Part shown: positions 12,701-24,947 of the stretch, in pieces | How positions within the stretch are numbered: position 1 is the first letter of the stretch | Layout of the letters: every line of letters begins with the position of its first letter | NCBI RefSeq assembly: GCF_032854445.1 | Contig: NC_088295.1 | Location: forward strand, 10,527,385-10,591,384 | Direction: 5' to 3' | DNA from: Liolophura sinensis | Lineage: Eukaryota; Mollusca; Polyplacophora; Chitonida; Chitonidae | DNA: 64,000 nucleotides | Notes under the pieces: model-generated | The model's database searches: none | Told to the model about the DNA's origin: nothing | What the model saw: the letters and a program-made list of their open reading frames with translations, nothing else | Translations under genes and position numbers: made by a program

Positions 12701-13199
12701 ATGCTAACTCACCTTATTGTCTTAGACAATATTAGATTGGCCAACAGAATGAAGTTTTGTAATATTGATTTCCACTGCAACTGTCTTTGTAATCTATGCC
12801 TTTCCCTACATTTTGTATAATCCGTATTGACGAGCTGTGCAACTCATTACAATAAGACTTAGAGAGCGTTTTCACTGTGGCTGATGTGGAAAACTTTCCA
12901 CGCTACACACGCTGAACTTTACTTGTCCCGAAAAGCATTAGCCATGATTCTGTTTTTCTTCTGTGTGAAGGAAAAGGATGAAAGAGATTTTCCGGAAACT
13001 CGTATCAGTGCAGTTGACAGCGAACGGTCAATGACTACGTTATTATGATCGTTTAGGCTACTTCCTCACCTTAGTCAAGCTGAAATTGGGACCTGATTCA
13101 TTGACTAGACGATGAGTGTCACTTTCTTTACAAAGAAACCTTAGACAGTGCATTCTTGTCCGTCTAAACATGCCAATATAAACATGCCTCATCACCTGT

Positions 13200-13283
13200 T
13201 GACGTCAGGACGTTGTTGTTGCAACCGGCAACTTTTCGCCTGATGACGTCATCATATTACGTGCACACACTTCGCCGCACGTG
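13200..13283. promoter_or_regulatory. Putative shared promoter: two CREs and an E-box
   Basis: Two perfect TGACGTCA sites lie at 13200-13207 and 13244-13251. The second is the core of a 14-bp perfect palindrome, TGATGACGTCATCA (13241-13254). A CACGTG E-box follows at 13278-13283. The cluster is about 400 bp before the ZFAND4 start codon and lies between two divergent genes. The sites are seen directly; promoter function and sharing are inferred. Confidence 0.5.
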
Positions 13284-13663
13284 ATTATTGTTGTTAGTGA
13301 CTACTACATACGGGTACTTGCCTATGTCAGAAGCAAATTCCTGGGGACCACCATATTAATGAACCACCGAGGTAGGACAAAGAAAATAGACAAGTATCCT
13401 GGACTTAAATAATGATGTACGTGTTCTTCCTGGACCAGTCTGTCACCCAGACGAACCTTTAAGATGAAAGGGAAAACTTAGATCCTACCACTCCCGCCTT
13501 GATTGACTGAGCTGGGTGAAGGGAGGAGGAAATCCCGCTGTTGTTGTTGTTGTTGTTGTGGAGAGCTCAGTGAAAGATTCGAGGCGGGGTCTTCATCATT
13601 TATTTCAACCCGGAACTTCCAACGGAACAGGGCGAAACTCGATATACCGGGGAAACATCGATC

Positions 13664-16600
13664 ATGGAATTGTTTGTTGAGACGCTAACGGGAACGGCCT
13701 TTGAACTACGCGTGTCCCCTTTCGAAACTATTATGTCAGTAAAAGCCAAAATCCAAAGGCTGGAAGGTAAACATACAACTAATGGCACTGAGGACTCAAT
13801 ATTGGGCGCACAACTCACATTCATGTAGTCGATAGTTAACAATAATCTACATTATGTAAGATGTTCAGATATTCCTGGATAACCTCAGGATCTTTTATGC
13901 TTATTTATTATATACATATCAGATGAATATTTAAAACAAAGACTGGAACTTGCTTTGTGTGGTGTATATAAAGTACCCACAGTTATTTATCCAGCCAGTA
14001 TACAACCCAGGGACCTCCATGGCCAGGGGGTTACCTGCTGGCACAAGATTCAGAAGCTTCTCACAAATGCAGTCACTGTGAGTTCATGACCAGCTCATGC
14101 TGGCTTCCTCTCCATACGAAGTTCTGCCAACAACCTGCAGACAGTCGTGGGTTTTCCTTGGGATTTTCCTGGTTCCCCACCTCCATAATGCTGACCTGTA
14201 AGGTGATATTCTTAAGTTTAACATAAACACTAATCAAATTAATGAATAAATCAATACGCTACCCACCAGCACAACAAATCATACAAAGTACAGTAAATGC
14301 CTAATGAAGGATAGCCATTCTCTATTTTTGGAGTCAAGAATTCAGCATTCTTGTCTGAAGTTTTCCTTTTTTTTTCTCATTGTCGCACATCATTGCTCTT
14401 AAGCATTAGGCAGTGCCCAAGAAATCTGATTGCCATGCAAGGAGGAAGAAATGTTGGGTTAGATGTCTTTATTTTTAAGTGAAAATGAAAGAAATTTATC
14501 TTTATTATTTGACTGTGACTGTGGATTTTGTGCTGGGGTCTAGCATTTTGTCTAGATAAACAATTTTAGATGCCTTTTTCCCCCTAAATTCCTGGCATTA
14601 ATATATAAGTAGCATGCAGCTTTGTTGCATAGAAATAATAATTTCGCTCACTTTTCTTATCTAATGAGAATAATAGCTGCTGTCAGCTGCTTACCAAAAC
14701 TTGGTTTATAATATGCACAAATTGAATGATTATTGTGTACATTTGAAAATTTGCGAAAAGTTAAAAAAAATAAAGACATGGTTGTGAACATATCCTTAAC
14801 ATTAACATTTAGTAGAATATTTTTTAATGTCCTGAGGAAATTTGTTTCACACCACCTTCATCATTTCAATACTTATGATGCTTTAGTGTTAGCACCATTG
14901 TGATCGCATAAAAGCTTGTGTCTGATACTTTGTAAAGCTGCAGCTGAACTGATATGTTAACCCTATGTCCATGTCACCACCTTGTGGTTAAACATACTTT
15001 ACTGTTATGGTATAGGTTTATTAAACTTTTACAAAGTGTCAAAATTTATACCACATTTGGCTCCCATGAGGTCATTTTAATGGCAATACAACTATCAACA
15101 GTACTTTAATACTGTTAGTGTTAGCGGGTTTCCATCCATGCTCTGCCCATTTTACTCTCACGGCCTCAGTATAATGGTGGTCCCTGTTGATTTTAAGTGA
15201 AAAACTTGGGTAAAACATCAAGCAGATATTTAATTTTGAATACTGTTAAAGTCACACAATCGCATGGGAGGATTTGGGTTTAATATGAGTGTGACCAGTC
15301 ACTTGGATTTGAAGTATAAATTACTGTTAGTATAGCTTAGCTGCGATATAGAGATTATAAGGACTGCAAACTACGATGAAGAAGCTGTAAGACTTGCCAG
15401 GTTACACTTCATTGTTTGGTTATATTGTAATTACATTTAGTATGCATAGTATGCACCCAGTTTCTCAAAGCAAGATATAGCCTAGTCATGCTCATCTGGT
15501 GAGTGGCCACGTAAATTGATCAGGTAGAAATATTAACACTCCGGTACGTTAGTATTTCATATATGAACTGGAAATAGGTTTACCTTTGTTTTGGTATTCC
15601 AAGTAGAGCATGAAACGCGACCCATGCTGGAAATGTGCCAAGTTGTCAATGGCTATGTTTGACCTCTATATATGGGGTCAAACCAACAGGTGAGAATTTA
15701 TTTCTCAGTGTCCGAGAGACCCTGTTACAGTATAAAGAGTATTGGTTGACTTGAGTTTAAGCTGACACCACCCTGTCTTTGTTTGGGTCAGAGTATATGT
15801 GTTCAACAATACATTTGTAAAGTCATTGTCAGTTTGAGTCTGGGTCACCCTTTCATTCTCAGCTTGATTTTGTTTATCCCTAGGTTGCCTGCTAGCAGTT
15901 TATTTTTAAAATCTGATGTATTCATGTATTTCTATGTATAGAAATGTTTATACGACTGTTTACATGTATGTTATCGATATGTTTACAGCAGCTTCATCTG
16001 TAAAAATATGAATGTACATGTGTGTTATTAACTTTTAACAATGGAAGTGGCTCATTAAAATGTTAACAGATAACAGTCCCCATGTTTACAAAAAGCAGTC
16101 TTAAACATAAGTCAGAATTGGTCTTATCTTCAACACTTTTTATTATTCTTAAACCTGAGTAATGTTAATATCTGACATAGGCTTTCATAACACAGTTGAA
16201 AAGTATTGTTCAAGTTAAGGAATAATGTCAGACAAAGACAGTATCATGTATGACTCAAGAAGATTTGTAATCCTGCAGGCAGGATTCAGCAACTTAAAAT
16301 CACACAATATGTCATTTACTAATAGACCTAATAGTACCAAAGTTTTAGCCTTAAGTCTTAACTTTGTCTATTGGTTTTTTATTGTTATGTGTCTGCAGGT
16401 ATCCCGATATCTCAACAGCATCTCATTTGGCAGTCAGTTGAGCTCGAGGATGATTACTGCCTCCATGACTACAGCATCCATGATGGTGCCACCTTAAAGC
16501 TTGTCCTTGCCATGCGGGGTGGACCAATCAACACCAGGCGAAGTAAGAAGCATACACTTAAAATGTGGCCCTCACTGTCCAAGCAGTCCGATAGGTTGTG

Positions 16601-19600
16601 CAGAGAGTCCACTAATCCTTGACAATTAACTAAGGAAGTTCAAACCGAGCTCTGGGTAATTTGGTTTCATTTTCAAGACAGGAGTTTCCCCCACTGATTA
16701 AAAAAAAAAATGCTGTCTTGAACATAAAACACCAGTCGGAAAAATGATAAAGAGGCAGGTTTTTAGTTTGTATATGGGTCAGTCCTTAAGGTTTGTCTAA
16801 AACCTTTTGTTAAATCAGCTGGAAGCATCATCTGATGAAGTCAGCAGCTTTTCCTCGATTTGACAAGCTCAGTACTTTACGGTGTTGAATATGTGGAGAG
16901 TAAAAATTGCACAGTTATACAAGATCCCAATTTGGATTTCACATTACAATTGCTGACTATTCTGTACAATAGTAATAGGTTATTCTGAAATGTTTTGAAC
17001 CTTGTGGAGTGGTATTGTACAAGTCAGTGTTGTGTTGAAAATCCGTATTGGGCGAGACGCGGCAGGTGTCGAGTTCAATGCGGATTTCCAACACAACATA
17101 GACGAGTGCAAAACACTTCACAATGACCTATTTATTATTTAGCTGAACCTGTTTGAGGACTTAAACCTCGCAGGAAAATAACGATCAAAGCTCAAAGTCT
17201 AAGACATAAAGATTCAGCCGGCCCAGAGGAAGCTCTTTCGATCTCCCTGTTCTTGGCTGGTAATGCACTCTGTATCCAGCGCTTGTATATATGTTAGTGG
17301 CTTTTTTTCTTCCTTTTAGTATTATTTTGGAATTTGGAAAGCAACAAATGATGAAATTTATTCCCCCATCCACATTTTGTCAGTTTTTCAGAAACGCAGA
17401 GAGCAAAGGATAAACACAGCAGTGACCCCCACCCAACGCTTTCAGCACATAAAGTTAACTCCCTATCGTTCCATGTACAGAACGATCGTTATGGTCCGAC
17501 TTATTTCATTGGACTAAATTAATAACTATGTAATAATAATGTTTATTGTTTTTTCTTCAGTCCCCATGGAAGATCCAGCGCTAAGGGAAATGGCCGAATA
17601 CGTGGAGGCAAACCGAGATGAAATCTGGGAAAAGCTACCTGGAAATAGACAGGTCACTCTGTTAGTTTTTCGAGAAGGTGACCAGTTAAACTTCTTTCGT
17701 GTGGTAGACAGAGGTGATGGAACACTTACTCCATTATCAGAGTCATTAAGGTATGTGTCTGTGTAGAAACTTGAAGATCAGCTATCTTTGAACAAGTATA
17801 AACCTCCTGTAATACCCAGACTAAGATGTCTATGTTGAGCTTGACATCTAAGCATGCCTGTTCGAAAGAAAAATCTTGAAAATTCACACATTAGTTTGCA
17901 AATTTTGCTTTGTTTTGTGCTTTAAAAAAAAATACATGCTATTTGATTACAGTAAAGGTATGTATGAAATCGGGCATTAGATTTTCAGACTGTGTTTACA
18001 TCTATAACAAGTGGCTTAGGTTTTAGAAGGCAAAGTAAACATGACATAAGGTTATGGTCATTCATTCATTCCAAAGTAAAAATGCTTATGGGTGACACAG
18101 AAAGGGTTCATGGACAGATTAACCAGTAGATGAAATGTCATTTGTGACTTCTTTTGGTAGAGTCTTTCTCAGATAAACACATATTGTAATTGTGAAAACA
18201 TGGTGTAAAGTACAACCTTGTCAGTTTTGAATGTTCAGTGGAAATGTTGGATGGAATGTTATCTGAAGTGTGATCTTTCCTTGTTCTCATCAGCGGTGCC
18301 TCAATCTACAACTTCAATGATGAGGACGATGAGGATGAAGTCCCCTCTAAGGAGAAGGTAGAAGAAAATGTCCGCATGAAGGAAAAGATGAAACAACTAC
18401 GACGTAATATGGAAAAATTAAGTGTGACAAAAAAGGTAATTTGTCAGATGTTTTAACACCTTGTAAATGTTAAATGTACGTTGTGTCATTTTTTCTTTAG
18501 TATTCACAACCTGATGCTCAAAGGACTGATAAAGAATAAATTTCTGTGAGGTTTTCAGTAGCATTTATCACCTGCATGGAAAAAATTTCATATAAGGAAT
18601 ATTAATGGCTTTGTTGTTCCTTCACATCAAGTTGTGCGTGATGAATGTGTCTCCAGAAATGCTGAACGTAATCGAATAGCCATAAGAATTGATCATCTCG
18701 TGGAATATGCTGAACGTAATCGAATAGCCATAAGAATTGATCATCTCGTGGAATATGCTGAACGTAATCGAATAGCCATAAGAATTGATCATCTCGTGGA
18801 ATATGCTGAACGTAATCGAATAGCCATAAGAATTGATCATCTCGTGGAATATGTTCCATGATGTTAAGCAACAATGAAATAAATGGTTTGTTTCGTGATA
18901 TTGTTTCAGCCTGACAGGGAAGTTAAACCTGTGTTACCAGTACGCTCAAGCAGTACACAAGGCAAGTCACGGCATTTTACGGGGACAGGACTAATCAGAG
19001 AAAAGACAACTTTAAACAAAATTCCCTGTCTACCGCCTTTAGGACAAAAATTTACAAGTCAGATGTCAAAAGAAGAGCGTGCTAGCTCATCAGAGACAGA
19101 GGAGTTGAACTTTAAGTCCTCTGATGAAGAAACTTCTTCACCTGACCATATGCTAACAGGCATGGCTGATCCCATTGGGACCACCAAATCTTGCCTGACT
19201 GTAGCGGATTTAACAGAGCCAGGCCCCAGCTTACTTGATCATGCACAGCATACGGAAATACCCACCCTGGGAGAAGTGGAGGTCAACAGCCGCCACTCCG
19301 TTATCTCCCCGGGGAAACTCTCCGGTCTCAACAGAATGACAGATACTACTTCAGTGCCTATCAGCTCATCCTCACGCAGACGGGAACTGACTGTTGATAG
19401 CATAAAAGAGACGTTCAGACCGCCTACTTCTTCAAAAGCAAGAGAACGGAAGAAAGAGTTATCGTATGAAAACCTGAAGGATGTGTTTTCCAGGCCAACA
19501 ACTTCTGCTCGGAAGGATACAACTCTTGGCAGTTTAAAAGAAACATTAGGTCGTTCATCCTCAAAATATGGACTCCTGGATCGTAGAAAAGAGTTTACTT

Positions 19601-22600
19601 TAGAAAGCCTCAGCTCAAGTGAGGCTCGTGCAATGTCAGGACTGCTTCGACAAGCTTCATTGGAAAGAATTGGGTCATCCAGAATTGGAAATTTTGTTAC
19701 AAGTGCTAGCAAGTCTCGAATTGGAAATTACCATGTAGGAACTAATGGCAGAATTCCAACTCCAGATGGGCGCATTGTTGTAAGTGTCATGAAATAACTC
19801 TAATTTTATGCAGTATTGTTGACAACAATACAGCAATGAACAACATTTTTCATTGAAATACTTGTCATAAATTATCTAAGATTCCTGTGCTTTTCATAGT
19901 AAGGCTGCTCTTCTAGATTGAGGAGGTTCTCTTGCTCCGGTGGTTGAAGTGCTGGCTCCAACTACCAAGCCTTTGACAAAGGGGGCTGGTTGCTCAAATC
20001 CAGCTTTTACTGTTTCGTCTGAGGGTCATAGGTTGAGAGGTTCATCGAGGATCGATGGTTTACTCTGGGCTTTCTGGTTTCATTCACCCATAAACCTGAC
20101 TGCTGTAATGTAAAAAAAAAAATTTGTTGAGCAAGGCGATTAACAGCACTCAGTCAATCTGTATCTTTTACCATCATGTTAAAAAAAAATGTATGAATGT
20201 GATTATAAATGTATATTTTCAGATTGACATACAAACATGTGCAGGTATAATTATGTTGAACAGATGAACAAATATCCATTCAAAAGGAAACTTTGTTTTA
20301 AGCAGAAGGTTGAATAATAAGCAGAAGAAAGTCAGTCAGTTACAGATTAGTTAATGCTTTGCCAACAAAACCAAGAACACCACCCAAAGCACTTTGGGAA
20401 GAATGTAAAGATAGGTGTCGTTGTTTATGACCAAAAGTCGTTCAGTTTATTTGATATGATTTCAGTCTGGTCGTTTACGAATGTCAGCAAACAGAGACGG
20501 GCGACTTCTTTCCCCTAGCCATCGACTTCCTCCAGTAAAAACGAAGAAGAAAGTTGTCAAAAGGTGTTACGTCTGCACTAAAAAAACGGGGTTAGCTACG
20601 AGCTATCAGTGCAGGTAGGTCGCTTTTTCACATTCAGACAAATGATCCAGATGGGCATTTTTATTTTCTTCACTATCATTAGATTCAATTCTTAGGTGAT
20701 GTAAAAGCTTATGTTATGCACTTGATGGAGTAATTGATTGTCACAAAATTGTGACAAAATCCAACACAGTTGCAAGCTTATTGGAAATTCCCAGGGTTTT
20801 TGGGGTGTAGGTTTTTATGCAATCTTAGTCTGTTACCAGCATCATGAAAGGCTTATTTCCCCAGTCGGTTTATCATGTTGAATTGAATGACCACTTTGGT
20901 GGCCTAATGATTGGACCATCCACCTTGAAGTTGGGAGACCTGGGATTAAACACGGGTTGGGTCATACCAAAGACTTCAAAAATAGTACTTGTTGCTGCCT
21001 CCCTTGGCCTCTCCCTTGAGAGGTGAGTGCAGGGAAACAGGCCTGGTTGGTCTGGTGTCAATATGTGACTGGGTGTCATGTCTGATGTCATTGCCATGAT
21101 ATTTCAGTGTGTGCAGCACTTTGGCGGCATGGACTCGCCCTGCCACAAGAAGACACAGCACATGTGCAAACACCTAATGGTTCCTCGTCATCATATAACT
21201 GATAAATTGTTAAGTTCGTCTTAAAACCCGAAGCTACCATACATACATTCATGTACATGTATATTGAATTGAAACTTAATAGATGGCTTCACCATGACAA
21301 GTTTAATAGACATCAGGTGCAAGTTTTCTTGAATATGGCTATAACATGAAGAAATTCTGCGGTATATAGTTCTCCAAAAACATTTGAAGGATCTATTTAC
21401 ATGTACCATCAATCATATAAACAGTGCTGAAACTGTGAATTATATCCTCTGTGCATGTACATTTATTTGAAATCACAGTGATTGAGCCAAAGGGCTAGCA
21501 TCTCAAAGAAAAATCTCTGTTTATGTCTATTTCTATTCTGGTATATATACATATTTGAAAAGGTTTTTGATATGCATCCACTAGTCAAGATCTCTTGACT
21601 CTGAATGTAACACTGTAGAAAAAGGCTATGTTTGGATTCCAGCATTATAAGTGAAGAAAATTTAATACCTATTTTTAAGGTCCTCTTTTTAGGTGAATGG
21701 ATGTCATTTCCTTTGAACACCAATGTACAGGATTATTCAGACGATAGGAGGGGCTTTTGATTGCTGACCCACATCGATCGGTTATAGTTGAATGTGTGAA
21801 GTGTTTTGTAGGTTCGCCTTACCTTTCTGTGACATTCACTGATCAATGACAGGCTTTTTTCTGGCAAGGAGCCATTGTTGACCCAGGCTAGATCTGGACC
21901 ACAACCAAGACCAGAGCTTTCCAGGCTTCACTTTCATCATTGGTCACACCTGTGTGCCTCACTTCTATTTATATGTCTACCTTAAGTCCTCAGTCTTTGT
22001 CACATATGAAAGAGCAACTTTCAGTATGATATGTGCACCTTGTTAATTTAATATAAGGTTGAAGACAAATATTACATTGGTATATTGGGCTTCCCAAAAA
22101 GGATAATCAGTTTCTACAAAAAGGATAATCAGTTTCTACAAAAAGGATAATCAGTTTCTACAAAATATTCTTGCAAACATGTGAAAAGGTTATTTATTTA
22201 TTATTATTGTATTCTTGTTTTATGTCGTACTCAGGAGTACTGTATTTCATGAAAAAGTTTAGTATCTAAAAATGCACTTTGAGAAGCATATAAAGGCCTG
22301 ACCATGATGTTTTTGATGCACTTATTTAAGTTTTTCTAATATTAATCATACTTCGCAAGAAATGGTCGAATGGCCCTCCAAGATGGATGAATCGATCACA
22401 ATCAGGCAAAATGTGTCAGTTGAACAATGCAAACTTTAGGTGAAACAGAGTATTTCACTTGTGACATATATATGACAGCAGTATGGTGAAAGGAAGCTGG
22501 GCAGAGCCCAGAGGAAACCCACAGCCATCCACAAGTTGTTGCCAGACAGGGCATTAGCCAGGATCTGACAATAGGGCGTCCAGGGGGTTTGGGGGCTGCC

Positions 22601-24051
22601 GCTTGAGGCCCTCGTAAATAAGCAGGGGGTCTGCCGCCGGAGACATTTTATTGCCACTGTATCATTGAAAATCAAGACCTTTTAATAGCTTTAATTGCTA
22701 TTATATCACTGGAAATAATGTATTACTATTGGACCCCAAGAAATTGACAGTTTGTGATATATTGGGGCACCCAATATATCACACTTTTCCCACCAATGAC
22801 TGACACTGAGTGCGAATCACTAAAAAGAGTACATAAATTTTATATTAAACTATGTAAGGTTACAATCTGTTATGCTTTGGACAACCAAATGTGAAACAGC
22901 AGGTAGAAAAACAAATTGAACTGTAAAATACACAATTCAATACAGATGCAAGGAAAACAATGGCAATTTGGCGCAGCAGTTCTGACAGTTCAAGTGTGAA
23001 TGCTGTGAATCAGGAGGTAGAAATAAACTGTGATCAATAAAATACACAAAAATACATATAAAAGGAAAACAATCAAAATGCATGGTAATTTCGCACAGCA
23101 GGTGCATGTCACTCACAGTTACACTACTTCACATTAAAATGCAGCGGAACCAAATCAGAATACAGTATACATAGCTCTTACAACTGAGACTGAGAACATG
23201 CAAAATTATCACCACTGAATCTGTGACTGTCACTGACACTAAAAAGAGTAGTGTCACCAATCACCATACGATTTGAGCGGCTAAGTCACAGTAAGTAGAA
23301 ATAAACTTTGTGAAATACAAAAAACAAAACAAAACAAGAAACAATTCAAACACATATACTATCGGTCACATATCTATGTCGAGAAATTAACTTTTGGCAC
23401 AGTGACACATCATGTCAAACATCATTTCTGTCATCTGAATACATATATGAATACACTTTGAAAACTTACATGTTAGAAAAATATTCACAATCTAGTATAC
23501 ATACATATAATGTTAATACACTTTGAAACACTGTACTGGTCTGTCGGCTGGGACTTGCCGTAAAAAAATGTTGATTCAAAATTTTGCCCGTCAAAAATGC
23601 CCCTTTTGGCTGGATTGCCCGTCCAGTTGGACGGGTGTCTGGCTAGCCTGGTGCTACCAGATCTTTCCACATGTGGCCGGAGATTAAGTCAGCATGAGCT
23701 CACAGCAGTTTTGTGAGAGGTTTCTTGGTCATTGTGCAGTGCTGGCATGCTAACCACCATTCCAAGGAGATCCATGTGAAAAAAAAGAATTACAAGTTTA
23801 CTGATTTGATACACCATAGCCTGTCAGTATGCCATTAGTGAATAACTCATTGAATATGTCTGCAAGAAAAATCTCAATAAGATTGTTTATCACTTTAAAT
23901 TTGTTTTCTCTTCAGGTGTGGGAATAACTTCTGTGCTTCGCATCGCTATGCAGAGTCCCATGATTGTACCTACGACTATAAAACGGAAGGAAGGAAGTTG
24001 TTAGAACAAAGCAACCCAGTTGTCAGTGCACCAAAATTACCAAAAATATAA
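13664..24051 (+). CDS. ZFAND4: AN1-type zinc finger protein 4 (ubiquitin-like + AN1 finger)
   Basis: Coding exons: 13664-13766, 16399-16542, 17561-17750, 18294-18435, 18910-19779, 20466-20614, 23916-24051. All junctions are GT..AG, the phases agree, and 577 residues plus TAA result. Residues 1 to about 82 form a ubiquitin-like domain (MELFVETLTGTAFELRVSPF; IPISQQHLIW; HDYSIHDGATLKLVLAMRGG). The next block (INTRRIPMEDP, REGDQLNFFRVVDRGDGTLT) is characteristic of ZFAND4/ANUBL1. A low-complexity, Ser/Thr-rich middle is encoded mostly by the 870-bp exon 5. The C-terminal AN1 finger is complete: C517, C520, C532, C534, C539, H542, H548, C550 in the C-x2-C-x11-C-x-C-x4-C-x2-H-x5-H-x-C pattern. It appears shorter than the ~730-residue vertebrate proteins (from memory). 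The cellular role is poorly defined; ubiquitin-related function is inferred from the domains. Confidence 0.95.
14010..14253 (+). mobile_element. SINE copy in ZFAND4 intron 1
   Basis: A nearly full-length, diverged copy: a tRNA-like B-box region (GCAGTCACTGTGAGTTCATG), then CCAGCTCATGCTGGCTTCCT, CAACCTGCAGACAGTCGTGG and a degenerate tail ending in AATTAATGAATAAATC. Confidence 0.7.
16974..17132. mobile_element. Foldback element with 23-bp near-perfect hairpin
   Basis: The inner arms at 17028-17050 (TGTTGTGTTGAAAATCCGTA...) and 17076-17098 pair with two mismatches around a 25-base loop (GGCGAGACGCGGCAG...). Outer arms starting AATAGGTTATTCTG and ending in the complement AATGACCTATT extend the inverted repeat, with an extra ~22 bases in the left arm. 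It lies in ZFAND4 intron 2 and is probably a MITE relic. Confidence 0.55.
18661..18852. repeat. Perfect 4 x 48-bp tandem repeat in ZFAND4 intron 4
   Basis: Four identical 48-bp units begin at 18661, 18709, 18757 and 18805 with GCTGAACGTAATCGAATAGC. I find no mismatch between units. 48 is a multiple of 3, so long open frames exist on both strands (16-residue period). The array lies between the exons ending 18435 and starting 18910, and those exons join in phase without it. Confidence 0.95.
19918..20160 (+). mobile_element. tRNA-derived SINE, second variant
   Basis: An A-box-like stretch (CCGGTGGTTGAAGTGCTGGC) and a B-box-like stretch (GGTTGCTCAAATCCAGC) are followed by a body ending AACAGCACTCAGTCAATC. 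The body differs from the common family here. It lies in ZFAND4 intron 5. Confidence 0.5.
20886..21215 (+). mobile_element. SINE family 2 copy in ZFAND4 intron 6
   Basis: It has a tRNA-like head (TTTGGTGGCCTAATGATTGG, TTGAAGTTGGGAGACC) and a body with CTTGTTGCTGCCTCCCTTGG, GGAAACAGGCCTGGTTGG and GGACTCGCCCTGCCACAAGA, ending in AAGTTCGTCTTAAAACCCG. The same modules recur at 50096-50412 and 51110-51345, which shows that this is a dispersed repeat. Confidence 0.75.
22096..22161. repeat. 3 x 22-bp tandem repeat
   Basis: Three identical copies of a 22-bp unit (AAAAAGGATAATCAGTTTCT plus AC) lie in ZFAND4 intron 6. Confidence 0.9.
22445..23765 (-). mobile_element. SINE split by the insertion at 22547-23650
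   Basis: The 3' half of a reverse-orientation SINE occupies 22445-22546 (tail, GCAGAGCCCAGAGGAAACCC, CCATCCACAAGTTGTTGCC). The matching 5' half resumes at 23651 (GTGCTACCAGATCTTTCCAC, ATGTGGCCGGAGATTAAGTC, TGTGAGAGGTTTCTTGGTCA). Joined, they match the order of the intact copy at 59309-59548. Confidence 0.75.
22547..23650. mobile_element. ~1.1-kb non-autonomous TIR element (hAT-like?)
   Basis: It begins CAGGGCATTAGCCAGG and ends GGCTAGCCTG, whose complement is CAGGCTAGCC, giving short imperfect terminal inverted repeats. It interrupts a SINE. The flanks share an imperfect duplication (GTTGTTGCCAGA left, GGTGCTACCAGA right), as expected for a target-site duplication. The interior has no long ORF but repeats motifs such as GGTAGAAATAAACT and AAATACACAA. 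A CCCGTCCAGTTGGACGGG hairpin lies near the right end. The hAT assignment rests only on the CAGGG terminus and is weak. Confidence 0.55.
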
Positions 24052-24277
24052 TATTTAAATCATTATGGGCAGAATTCCAGCCTGTCTTACATAGGTCCAC
24101 AATGATGAACTCCTGTCAGTTAGGTTATCAAATTTGATGTTGCCATTGTGATAGACGTGATATATTACACAAGATTTAGATACAAGCCACATTACATGAA
24201 ATTTATGAACTGTTTAATTCTCTAATAGAGATGTTTGTTTGTTTTAAACAAATGACGATCATCTGAATGAAGGTGTG

Positions 24278-24281
<4 letters not shown>

Positions 24282-24329
<48 letters not shown>

Positions 24330-24341
24330 TATATATATATT
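24282..24341. repeat. (TA)n microsatellite
   Basis: About 30 TA dinucleotides with one AAAT interruption, about 230 bp after the ZFAND4 stop codon and probably inside its 3'UTR. Confidence 0.95.
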
Positions 24342-24947
24342 TATGAATACTCCATGATTGGTATGAACACTGAACTGCACATTACCTACTATGTACATCT
24401 GAGTGATGCAGTGCTGAAGATTTTTGCACAGTTACTACTAGTGCAGTCAATTTTTTTCATTTCAATTTGATTAGCGGTCCAAAACTATGTTTCTTAAATG
24501 ACCTAAAATTATGAGGGAATACCACTTTTTTTATAGTGGTAAAAAGATAATTTTAGTTGTATGTATCTTCATCAGGTCATCAGGCAGACATTCAAACATG
24601 CTGTTTGATTTACCAGTAAATTACTGATCATGAGTTGTATTTGATTCTTATTTTCAGGCATAGATAGCAGATAATACCTTTATTGTAATAATCTGTGATG
24701 ATACAAACACTGCACAAAGTTTTCTCTGTGATTTTTATGGGTGTATATTTATGGGTATACTGGCAAGTATTTGTTTATGTTTTCTGTTTATATACTTCTA
24801 CCAACCACATTTATATGTAACACTTACCCTGTTATACACAACCTAGCATGATTTGTCTTCATGCTCTTATGTCCATTGAACAAAACAAATCTGATAGCTT
24901 TTGATATTTTACTCACGCTATCTTTCTGTTCTTTTGATTCACTTTAA

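Noticed and set aside
12462-12707. 81-codon plus frame
   Set aside because: Coincides with the arms of a foldback element; no similarity.
18634-18861. 75-codon plus frame as an extra ZFAND4 exon
   Set aside because: It ends in a stop, and the flanking exons join in phase without it; kept only as a finding on the repeat.
19239-19712. 157-codon minus frame
   Set aside because: Antisense shadow of ZFAND4 exon 5.
23620-23645. Helitron-type 3' end (CCCGTCCAGTTGGACGGG hairpin followed by CTAG)
   Set aside because: The base after CTAG is not T, the SINE homology resumes several bases later, and the left end fits a TIR element (CAGGG...) better than a TC start.
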